This document shows, piece by piece, positions 57,365 to 64,000 of a stretch of DNA of 64,000 bases; within the stretch, counting starts at the first letter, position 1; each line of letters opens with the position of its first letter. The stretch covers positions 1 to 64,000 of the forward strand of contig JBKPND010000012.1 of NCBI GenBank assembly GCA_046732465.1. Direction: 5' to 3'. Made by a program: the position numbers and the translations under genes. Origin of the DNA: DASUPK01 sp046732465 (lineage in GTDB: Bacteria; Actinomycetota; Thermoleophilia; Solirubrobacterales; 70-9). The notes beneath the pieces are model-generated. The model was not told the origin of the DNA and did not search any database. It saw only the letters and a list, made by a program, of their open reading frames with translations.

Positions 57365-57816
57365 GCCCCGACTGCCGCCTCACCGTCACGGTTCGTCCAG
57401 CCCGTGATGCCAAGGAGATCCAGGCCGCGATGGATCTTCGAATCAAGGTCTTCATCGGCGAGCAGGGGGTCGACGCCGCGGAGGAGAGGGACGACTTCGA
57501 TGAGGTCTCCCTCCAGATCGTCGGGCTGGACGACACCGGCGTGATCGCCACCTGCCGCCTGCGGGACCTGGGCCGCGGCGAGTGGAAGCTGGAGCGGATG
57601 GCGGTCGAGCGGCGGCTGCGCGGCAACGGCGTCGGCAGGCAGCTGCTGGCGGGAGCCGAGAGCGAGGCACGTGAGCGCGGCGCACGCGCGATCGTCCTGC
57701 ACGCCCAGCGGCGGGCCGAGAGCTTCTACGCCGCCAAGGGCTACGTCGCCAAGGGGGAGGTCTTCCTCGAAGCGGAGATCGAGCACGTCCGGATGCGGAA
57801 GGCCCTCGATGGCTGA
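57361..57816 (+). CDS. GNAT-family N-acetyltransferase with probable CTG start
   Basis: 151 residues from CTG 57361. The coding pattern starts well before the first ATG at 57430: translation from 57361 gives LTVTVRPARDAKEIQAAMDLR, whose beta1-alpha1 unit is needed for the GNAT fold. It continues RIKVFIGEQGVDAAEERDDFDEVS, LERMAVERRLRGNGVGRQLLAGAESEAR (acetyl-CoA loop RGNGVG) and ESFYAAKGYVAKGE. No ATG, GTG or TTG exists in frame between the slipin gene and 57430. CTGA couples it to the slipin stop. It overlaps galT by 8 bp. Acceptor unknown. Confidence 0.82.
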   Translation: MSPDCRLTVTVRPARDAKEIQAAMDLRIKVFIGEQGVDAAEERDDFDEVSLQIVGLDDTGVIATCRLRDLGRGEWKLERMAVERRLRGNGVGRQLLAGAESEARERGARAIVLHAQRRAESFYAAKGYVAKGEVFLEAEIEHVRMRKALDG

Positions 57817-58894
57817 CGAGAAGCCGAAGCCGGAGGTCCGGCTCGACCAGCTCACCGGCCTGCGGACGATCCTCTCCCCCGCGCGCGCCGACCGGCCGTT
57901 CGACTTCGGGGGCGTTCCCGATGAGTCGGATCGCAGCGCGGCCGAGAACTGCCCGTTCTGCGAAGGGCGCGAGGACCGCACCCCGCCCGAGACCTGGGCG
58001 GATCGACCGGGGGGCGGCGATCCGGACACGCCCGGCTGGCGGGTGCGGGCAGTGCCGAACCTCTACCCGGCGCTGGCGCAGACCTGGGAGGACGACTCGC
58101 CGACCGCGACGGAGGGCGGCAGCGAGCCCGGCGAGGGGCTCTCGGCGGTCGGTGACCCCCTGCGCGCCACCTCGCGGGGCCGCGAGCCGGATCTCTTCCG
58201 CGCCTCTGTCGCGACCGGCTTCCACGAGGTGGTCATAAACACGCCGAGGCACCGCACCTCGCTCGGCCAGCTCGATGACGCGGAGCTCGCCGCGGCGGTG
58301 GCGGGCTGGCGCGAGCGGATGAGGGCGCACGGCGACAGGGCGGCCTACGTCCAGCTGATCGTCAACGAGGGCCGCGAGGCCGGCGCCTCACTCGAGCACA
58401 GCCACGCCCAGCTCTACGCGCTCGGCTTCGTCCCGGCGGCCGTCGCCCGAGAGCGAGAGCGCTTCGCGTCCTACAACCAGCACACGATGGGCGGCGACCT
58501 ACTCGCGGAGATCGCCTCGGAGGAGGTCCGGCGCAAGGAGCGCCTGGTGGCGATCGACGACGACGCGCTGCTGATCTGCCCCTGGGCCTCTCGCTCACCG
58601 TTCGAGCTGCGCATCATCCCCCGCATGCCCGCCCCGAGCTTCGAGCGCGACGGCGAAGTCGGCTTGGGGATGCTGCGCACCGCGCTGCGCGCCCTGGAGG
58701 GTCGCTTCGACGCCGTCCCCCAGTTCAACGCCTGGACGCTGACCGCGCCGCGGGCCGCGGAGAGCTTCACCTGGCACCTGGACATCGCGCCGCGGATCGG
58801 GATCCGCGCGGGGTTCGAGATGTCGACCGGCGTCGAGCTCAACGTCTTCCCCCCGGAGCGCGCCGCGGCGGAGCTGCGCGAGGCCCTCGGCTAG
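57809..58894 (+). CDS. galT: Galactose-1-phosphate uridylyltransferase
   Basis: 361 residues. Zinc-binding CPFC appears in NCPFCEGRED. The active-site His lies in LEHSHAQLYALG, the H-x-H-x-Q motif (usually HPHGQ; here HSHAQ). The TGFHEVVINTPRH and SFTWHLDIAPR segments are as in GalT. It converts galactose-1-phosphate and UDP-glucose to UDP-galactose and glucose-1-phosphate. The unusual HSHAQ could point to a different nucleotidyl-sugar substrate. ATG 57809 overlaps the GNAT gene. Confidence 0.85.
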   Translation: MADEKPKPEVRLDQLTGLRTILSPARADRPFDFGGVPDESDRSAAENCPFCEGREDRTPPETWADRPGGGDPDTPGWRVRAVPNLYPALAQTWEDDSPTATEGGSEPGEGLSAVGDPLRATSRGREPDLFRASVATGFHEVVINTPRHRTSLGQLDDAELAAAVAGWRERMRAHGDRAAYVQLIVNEGREAGASLEHSHAQLYALGFVPAAVARERERFASYNQHTMGGDLLAEIASEEVRRKERLVAIDDDALLICPWASRSPFELRIIPRMPAPSFERDGEVGLGMLRTALRALEGRFDAVPQFNAWTLTAPRAAESFTWHLDIAPRIGIRAGFEMSTGVELNVFPPERAAAELREALG

Positions 58895-58897
58895 GGT
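58892..58897 (+). promoter_or_regulatory. -10 element TAGGGT for the 58907 gene
   Basis: TAGGGT overlaps the galT stop and ends 9 nt before GTG 58907. Confidence 0.4.
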
Positions 58898-58906
58898 CCT
58901 ACGCCC

Positions 58907-59545
58907 GTGCCGCCGGTTCGCCGCCCGATACCGCGCTTCATCGCCGACGCCAGCGTCGAGGGACTGCCCTACGGCCGCTGGGCACAGCGCCTGCGGGACG
59001 AGTTCGCCAAGGCCTGCGAGCCCCTCGTCGCGGAGGCCGGCGGGCCTCCCGGGGAAGTGACCTGGTTCCCGGAGCGCGGCTGGGGCGGGCGCGTCTACGT
59101 GCCGGCGGTGGCGCCAGTGGAGGGAGCGGCGGAGCCGAGCGAGTACTTCGGCTTCGTCTCCTTCGTCCGCCCCGCCGAGGGCGAATCCGGGGAGGCGGGC
59201 GAGTTCGATGCGAGCGCTGACTTCACCGATGTCACGGCGGACCAGAACCCCGGCTGGATGATCGACCTGAACGAGGAGGTGATCGGCGATTGGCGCGGCG
59301 AGTCCGATCGCCGCGGCGACGTCACCCTGGTCTGGGGCACGCCGCTGATCCCGGGTGCCAAGGCCGCGACGGCCGAGCTCGAAGCCGAGGTCGTCGACCA
59401 GACGCCGGTCATGGACGAGCGCTTCACGCTGATCGCCCTCGACGCGGTCAAGGGATTCCCGGACGAGCTCTATCTCGACGTCAAGATCTGGAGCGCCCAG
59501 GCGCAGCAGCTCGCCGCCGAGAGCCTCTACGAGGAGCCGGAGTAG
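58907..59545 (+). CDS. Hypothetical protein
   Basis: 212 residues, no signal or membrane span, acidic. Patterned beta strands alternate: VTWFPERGWGGRVYVPAV, YFGFVSFVRPAEG, then TDVTADQNPGWMIDLNEEVIGDWRGE and VTLVWGTPLIPGAKAATAEL. I do not recognise a family. It may form a unit with galT upstream. Its 3' end overlaps the convergent lipoprotein gene by 19 bp, the largest overlap in the window. Confidence 0.68.
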   Translation: MPPVRRPIPRFIADASVEGLPYGRWAQRLRDEFAKACEPLVAEAGGPPGEVTWFPERGWGGRVYVPAVAPVEGAAEPSEYFGFVSFVRPAEGESGEAGEFDASADFTDVTADQNPGWMIDLNEEVIGDWRGESDRRGDVTLVWGTPLIPGAKAATAELEAEVVDQTPVMDERFTLIALDAVKGFPDELYLDVKIWSAQAQQLAAESLYEEPE

Positions 59546-60588
59546 GCGCGCTGCGCGGTGACCAGGTGCGCCCGGAGCGTGCGGCCTTGGGGCGTGTCGA
59601 GCATCGCGCGAATCGACCCGGGCGAGGCCCAGTAGAGGACCCCGGCGCCGCCCGCCTTGAGGATCTCGTCGGTGCAGGCAGCGGCTCGGTCGGGGCCGAT
59701 CCGCTCGACCGGCTCAGAGGCCTTCGGGTTGGGGTTCTCGTCGAAGGCGACCTCGAAGCCCACGTGCTGGAGCAGGTCCCGGTCCATGTCCGGCGGCTCG
59801 TCCTTGGGGGCCCCGACACGCAGCGGGAGCCCGAAGACCCCGCGGTACTGCCTGATCAGCTGCTCGGTGATAGGCCCGATCAGCGGGCCCGCGGCGGACG
59901 CCGTGCCGCAGTTCGGCTGGGTTTGGATGATTTGAATTCCGCGGTGAATCGGATCGAGGAAGTAGTTCGCCTCCGCCACCACCCGCGCGGTGCGCCCGTA
60001 ATCCCAGCGGGGAACGTAGTCCGGCACCAACCCCATGACGGTCTTCGTGCTCTTCAGCCGGGCGGTGAGCTCCCGGAGCTGCTCGGCTATCCGCGCGAGG
60101 TTCCGGTCGAGCGCGGAGGTCCAGGCGCCTCGACCCGTGTCGGCCCATGAATCGGGCTCCCAGTCGACGAGCACGGCATCGAGTTCCGGGTGCCCCACCA
60201 GGGCGTACTCGTAGGACGGCCTGTCCGGGTGGCGGCCCAATCCGGTGAGCGTCACGACCCGGTTGCACGGGAACTTCTCGGTCAGCCGAGTGAGGGCGTT
60301 CTCCCAGTCATCGGGCTTGGAGCCGGGGTACTCGGCGTTGATCACGAAGATGTCCTGCTGCGTGATCCGATCCCCGAGGAGCCGACCGAGCTCGTCGACC
60401 TCGGAGTCCTTGTTGACGCGGATCCCCATCGTGTACCCCGCCGGGCCGGTGCCCGGGGTGAGGTGCGGGTAGAGCGTCGGCTGGCAGCTCACCTGCTGCG
60501 AGGACCCGCCCCCGCACGCAGCGAGCACGGCGGCGAGGGTCGCCAGAATCCCCGCCATCCCGGCCGCGCGCACGAGCGTCCTGCTCAT
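59527..60588 (-). CDS. Putative lipoprotein, unknown extracytoplasmic function
   Basis: 353 residues from ATG 60588. Lipoprotein signal with lipobox AACG (Cys at about 25) and a Gly/Ser linker. The mature region includes YTMGIRVNKDSEVDELG, VTLTGLGRHPDRPSYEYAL, DAVLVDWEPDSWAD, then VMGLVPDYVPRWDYGRTARVVAEANYFLDP. The pattern of strand-Asp/Glu segments suggests a TIM-barrel-like fold, as in glycoside hydrolases, but no catalytic pair is assigned. A GTG three codons earlier is an alternative start. Confidence 0.68.
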   Translation of the reverse strand: MSRTLVRAAGMAGILATLAAVLAACGGGSSQQVSCQPTLYPHLTPGTGPAGYTMGIRVNKDSEVDELGRLLGDRITQQDIFVINAEYPGSKPDDWENALTRLTEKFPCNRVVTLTGLGRHPDRPSYEYALVGHPELDAVLVDWEPDSWADTGRGAWTSALDRNLARIAEQLRELTARLKSTKTVMGLVPDYVPRWDYGRTARVVAEANYFLDPIHRGIQIIQTQPNCGTASAAGPLIGPITEQLIRQYRGVFGLPLRVGAPKDEPPDMDRDLLQHVGFEVAFDENPNPKASEPVERIGPDRAAACTDEILKAGGAGVLYWASPGSIRAMLDTPQGRTLRAHLVTAQRAYSGSS

Positions 60589-60724
60589 GCAGTTCACATC
60601 GGCCGATTTCGCGGAATCTGAAGGCCGGCGGGGGCGCTAGTGGCCCGCGACGAACCGCCGGATCCAGCGGACCGCTGGCGAACAGCGCCTGGAATCGCAG
60701 CCGAGGCACGGGCGGAGCCTAGAG

Positions 60725-61945
60725 CTACATCGCCATCAAGGCATCGGAGTCCTCGGTCTCCCGTGGCGATCCCCTGCCGTCGCCGCTCTTCAGCAACCCG
60801 AGTCCGATGGCGGGGAAAAGGAGAACGGAGAGAAGGCCGGCCCCGATCAGGGCCGCCCCCTCGGCGGCGCTGACCAGGTCGAGGTCCTCGCCGATCGCCA
60901 CCGCCGCGACGATGAACGGCAGCGAGGTCGCCTGCATCAAGCCCGCGATCGCCGTGTGGCGGGCATCCAGCATTCGCCGGTAGAGGAGGGCGGGAAGGCC
61001 GCGGGCCGCCACCAGTGCGGCGAGGAAGATCGGGACCATGATCACGTTGGACGCACTGGCGAGCAGGGCGTCGAGGTCATAGTTCACCCCGCTGGTGACG
61101 AAGAAGACCGGGATGAACACTCCGAAGCCGACCGCCTCGAGCTTGCGCCGGAACTCGGGATGCGTCATCTCCTCGTCCTTGTCGAGCAGGGAGAGGATCG
61201 CGCCGGCGATGAAGGCGCCGAGAATCGACTCAAGCCCGAGCGAATCCGCGATCGCCGCGAATCCGACCAGCAGCACGACCGCCCCCCGGACCCGGATTTG
61301 GGCGGTGGTGTCCTGCAGACGGATCAGGTCTCGACTGAGGAGGCTCGAGCGCTCAGCCGTCTTCACGGCGATGAACACCACGACCGCGAGCAGGACGAGG
61401 CTGCCGATCAGGAGCAGCGTCGAGCCCACTCCCCCCTCGCCGGAGAAGAAGATCGAGAGCAGGATCACCGCGCCGAAATCCGCGATCGTGCCGGCGGCCA
61501 CGATCAGCTGCCCGAAGGTCGAGGAGATCTCGCCGGCGTCCTTGAGCACCGGGATGAGGACACCGAGCGAGGTCGCGCAGAGGATGATCGCGATCAGCAG
61601 GGGCGTCTCGATCAACCCGGTGGCCTTGAGCAGCAGGGCGACGACGATCGCGATCGAGAAGGAGATCACGAACGCCATCATCGTCACGCGAAGTACCGGG
61701 CCACGTAGCCGGTCGAACTCGATCTCGAGGCCGGCGAGGAAGAGCAGGAAGGCGAGCCCGATCACCGAGATCACGGAGACCGAGTCATCGACCTCGACGA
61801 TGCCGAGCACCGACGGCCCGATCACGATCCCGGCGAGGATCTCGAGGACGACCGAGGGCAGCTTCACGCCGGGGAAGAACCCGAGCACCAGCGGCGCCGC
61901 GAAGGCGACCGCGACGACGATCAGCAGGTTGTCGAACGCGGGCAT
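60725..61945 (-). CDS. Monovalent cation:proton antiporter, CPA2 family
   Basis: 406 residues, about twelve membrane spans. CPA2 signatures: LPSVVLEILAGIVIGPSVLGI, FLLFLAGLEIEFDRLR, TSLGVLIPVLKDAG, and the crossed-helix Asp in GTIADFGAVILLSIFF. No C-terminal TrkA/KTN domain. Na+/H+ or K+/H+ exchange at the inner membrane is likely; the ion is unknown. Stands alone; the start ATG 61945 has no clear promoter element near it. Confidence 0.88.
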   Translation of the reverse strand: MPAFDNLLIVVAVAFAAPLVLGFFPGVKLPSVVLEILAGIVIGPSVLGIVEVDDSVSVISVIGLAFLLFLAGLEIEFDRLRGPVLRVTMMAFVISFSIAIVVALLLKATGLIETPLLIAIILCATSLGVLIPVLKDAGEISSTFGQLIVAAGTIADFGAVILLSIFFSGEGGVGSTLLLIGSLVLLAVVVFIAVKTAERSSLLSRDLIRLQDTTAQIRVRGAVVLLVGFAAIADSLGLESILGAFIAGAILSLLDKDEEMTHPEFRRKLEAVGFGVFIPVFFVTSGVNYDLDALLASASNVIMVPIFLAALVAARGLPALLYRRMLDARHTAIAGLMQATSLPFIVAAVAIGEDLDLVSAAEGAALIGAGLLSVLLFPAIGLGLLKSGDGRGSPRETEDSDALMAM

Positions 61946-62012
61946 CGCGAGAGCGACCGAGTCGAGGTCATTGCAGGCAGTCCGTCCTGGACGAGACGCG
62001 TTACGGAGACAC

Positions 62013-62018
62013 TAACCT
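62013..62018 (+). promoter_or_regulatory. -10 element TAACCT before tRNA-Arg
   Basis: TAACCT 8 nt before the mature 5' end of the tRNA. Confidence 0.4.
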
Positions 62019-62026
62019 CAGGCGCG

Positions 62027-62100
<74 letters not shown>

Positions 62101-62104
62101 CTCG

Positions 62105-62272
62105 TCATTTGCAGGCGGTTCCCGATTCGTCGCGGGAAAGGCCGTGCAGCGAGGCGAATTCCTGGACGCGTTCGAGACCAACGCGATCGGGTAGAACGCG
62201 CATTGCCTCCTCAGCCAACTCTAGGAAGCCCAGGTGGCGCAACGTGTCTACCACCCACGCGGGACCGCACAT
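62105..62272 (-). CDS. Doubtful 55-residue ORF after the tRNA
   Basis: ATG 62272 opens a 55-codon frame ending 5 bp from the tRNA 3' end. The product starts MCGPAWVVDTLRHLGF and continues FLELAEEAMRVLPDRVGLER, which looks helical and protein-like. There is no good ribosome site for this ATG; an internal ATG has GAGGAGG 2 nt away, too close. No family recognised. It could be a remnant of a longer gene. The rest of 62101-62448 shows nothing I can name. Confidence 0.3.
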   Translation of the reverse strand: MCGPAWVVDTLRHLGFLELAEEAMRVLPDRVGLERVQEFASLHGLSRDESGTACK

Positions 62273-62448
62273 GCCGTCGGGCTGCCGCGGTGGACGCCAC
62301 GGGGACGCCCCTCATCGGATCCTTCCGGTTCGGTACCGGCGGCTATTCGCCAGGGCTCACTGCGCGCGCCCGCTCACGGCTGCGAGCGCGACAGCGCTTG
62401 TCGCCAGGGAGGCGCGGGCCGGCATCGTCAGTGTACTGGCGGTGGGAA

Positions 62449-64000
62449 GTGAGTCAGTTCCGGCACATCGCCGTCGGAACCGAGCGCTCGGTGATGCCCT
62501 GCCCCGCGATTGACCTGGCCGCGGAGATCGCGAATCAGAATGGCGCTGAGCTGTACATCATCCGGGTCTTGCTGCCGGGTCGCCCGTCGGGGACCGAGGA
62601 CGGGCAGGCGGAGGCAACGCGGGCCAGCCAGGCGACTGAGGAACTGAGGCATGTGGCGGCTGAGCTGGTAGGCCCTCGGGGACACGCACAGGTGATCGTG
62701 GACACCGATCCGGCCATGGCCATCGTCCGCGCCGCAGAGAATGCTGGCGCCGATCTGCTCGTGGTGGGGAACATGGGAATGTCTGGCCGCCGCGAGTTCC
62801 TCCTGGACAACGTCCCCAACCGCGTCTCGCACAACGCGCGGTGCTCAGTGCTGATCGTGAACACGACCGACGCCGCCCGCGCCCCGCCGCCGCGCGGCTT
62901 TGACCTCCGTACCGGCTCGGTCATGGGAGGAGACGGGGAGGAGCCCACCGACGCCGGGCTCATGGGCCGCGCCACGCGGATCGGCGCGGTCCTAGCCAAG
63001 CACAGCGTGAGGTACTTGTTCTCGCGCGACGAGGAGGGCGAGGACAACATCCGTGCCCATGCCCGCAATCTTCGAGAGGCCTTGGAAGAGCTCGGTCCCA
63101 CGTTCGCGAAGCTCGGCCAGGTGCTCTCAACCCGTCCCGACCTGCTGCCGCCCGAGTTCATCGAGGAGCTGTCCAAACTCCAGGACCACGTCCCTCCGCT
63201 GACCGAGCAGGAGGTGGTCCAGGTGATGGAGCAAGAGCTCGGAGTGCCCTGGGAAGACGTCTTCGAGCGCATCGAACCGGAGCCGATGGCTGCCGGGACG
63301 ATCGGCCAGGTTCACAAGGCGGCGCTCGCCGATGGCTCCCGCGCGGTCGTGAAGGTGCAGCGCCCGAGCGCCGAGAGCGAAATCTTGCGAGACCTTTCGC
63401 TGTTCCAGCTTTTCGCTGAGAAGACCGCGGATCGCCCGGTGTTCCGCCAGATCATCGACATGCCCGCGATCGTGGAGCACCTGTCGGAGTCGTTGAAGCG
63501 CGAGCTGGACTTCACCAGCGAGCTGGAGAACACCGAGCGGATGCGCGGGGTGCTCGCGCCGTACTCCCGGCTGGACGTGCCGAGCGTGTACAAGGAGTAC
63601 TCGACGCCCCGTCTGTTTGTCATGCAGGAGATCGAAGGCGTTCCGATCCGGGACTCGACCGCATCGCCTGAGCGGACCGAAGCGGCAGGGCAGCTCCTCG
63701 AGTCCTACTACAGCCAGATCCTCACCGCGGGGTTCTTCCACGCCGACCCGCATCCCGGGAACCTGATGTGGTGGCAGGACGAGATCTACTTCATCGACTT
63801 CGGCATGGTGGGCGAGTTGGGCCCGGAGCTGCGCGAGCTGCTGACCTTGATGCTGATGGCGTTCTGGCAGGAGGACGTGGTGTTCCTGTCAGATGTGGTG
63901 TTGATGATCGCCGGCGCGGATCGTCGGCCCGATATAGACATCGAGGCGTTCCAGGCGGAACTCGGAATCCTGCTCGCCCGGTACCGCCATCTGTCGCTGA
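62449..64000 (+). CDS. Universal stress protein domain fused to an ABC1/UbiB-type atypical kinase (3' end outside window)
   Basis: GTG 62449 opens a frame that stays open for 517 codons to the window edge. Residues 1 to about 140 are a UspA domain: FRHIAVGTERSV, LLVVGNMGMSGRREFLLDNV and SVLIVNT, with the G-x2-G-x9 ATP-site pattern. After a linker (140-200), the ABC1/ADCK/UbiB kinase begins: KLGQ at 221-224, the Ala-loop AAGTIGQVHKA at 281-291 (family form AASIAQVH), VVKVQRP with Lys302, ELDFTSELENTERM, HADPHPGN at 431-438 (catalytic) and DFG at 450-452. All kinase motifs are intact. I know USP and ABC1 mostly as separate proteins. An ATG-less start with GGTGGGAA upstream is plausible; GTG 62431 is an alternative. 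Confidence 0.85.
   Translation, partial: MSQFRHIAVGTERSVMPCPAIDLAAEIANQNGAELYIIRVLLPGRPSGTEDGQAEATRASQATEELRHVAAELVGPRGHAQVIVDTDPAMAIVRAAENAGADLLVVGNMGMSGRREFLLDNVPNRVSHNARCSVLIVNTTDAARAPPPRGFDLRTGSVMGGDGEEPTDAGLMGRATRIGAVLAKHSVRYLFSRDEEGEDNIRAHARNLREALEELGPTFAKLGQVLSTRPDLLPPEFIEELSKLQDHVPPLTEQEVVQVMEQELGVPWEDVFERIEPEPMAAGTIGQVHKAALADGSRAVVKVQRPSAESEILRDLSLFQLFAEKTADRPVFRQIIDMPAIVEHLSESLKRELDFTSELENTERMRGVLAPYSRLDVPSVYKEYSTPRLFVMQEIEGVPIRDSTASPERTEAAGQLLESYYSQILTAGFFHADPHPGNLMWWQDEIYFIDFGMVGELGPELRELLTLMLMAFWQEDVVFLSDVVLMIAGADRRPDIDIEAFQAELGILLARYRHLSL

Overview
The window is 64 kb of very GC-rich, gene-dense bacterial chromosome. I infer a high-GC actinobacterium, most likely of the Thermoleophilia (Solirubrobacterales-like) type. 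The reasons are the strong G/C preference at third codon positions, many GTG starts, a DUF6458 small membrane protein, a CobA-HemD fusion, and many genes whose start codon lies 6-9 nt after a TANNNT -10 element with no Shine-Dalgarno sequence, as in actinobacterial leaderless genes. The taxonomy is inference. I see no phage, insertion sequence, CRISPR array or rRNA, so this is mostly core chromosome.

Layout. 1-5 kb: a secreted lipase cut by the left edge, a secreted Asp-box (sialidase-like) protein, a two-gene half-size TauE/SafE transporter, and trehalose-6-phosphate phosphatase. 5-13 kb: two regulator/exporter modules (MFS pump with TetR; DrrAB-type ABC exporter with TetR), each with palindromes between the divergent genes, separated by PolX, a polyprenol-phosphate mannosyltransferase-like enzyme and thioredoxin. 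13-25 kb: RidA, a DHFR-like reductase, a HAD phosphatase, IleRS, a VOC protein with an AraC regulator, MarR, FumC, a secreted beta-helix/Ig-like protein and an aldehyde dehydrogenase. 25-40 kb: SpoIID-like protein, aldo/keto reductase, a nucleoside salvage pair (methylthioadenosine deaminase plus phosphorylase), YchF with PAP2, an orphan BtrH-like protein, methylmalonyl-CoA epimerase operon, M20 peptidase with DUF1385, ChrA and RarA.

40-44 kb is the most unusual stretch. It has a roughly 300 nt non-coding segment of nested and tandem hairpins, a proline-rich membrane-anchored protein, an aldehyde dehydrogenase with a basic N-terminal tail and a clear terminator, then a leader carrying the conserved blocks of a cyclic-di-AMP (ydaO/yuaA) riboswitch ahead of a secreted repeat protein.

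44-52 kb: a near-continuous run of start/stop-overlapping genes for heme export to cytochrome c maturation (ccmA, ccmB, ccmC, ccmD-like) and early tetrapyrrole synthesis (hemA, hemC, cobA-hemD), followed by a SAM hydrolase and biotin ligase. 52-62 kb: a thioesterase, a large SF2 helicase with an acidic insertion, a TlpA-like lipoprotein, NfeD/slipin, a GNAT gene that seems to use a CTG start, GalT, a lipoprotein and a CPA2 antiporter. The right end has tRNA-Arg(CCT) and a universal-stress-protein/ABC1-kinase fusion cut by the window edge.

Three gaps exceed 300 bp: 40069-40493 (structured), 42916-43373 (terminator and riboswitch) and 62101-62448 (only a doubtful 55-codon frame).
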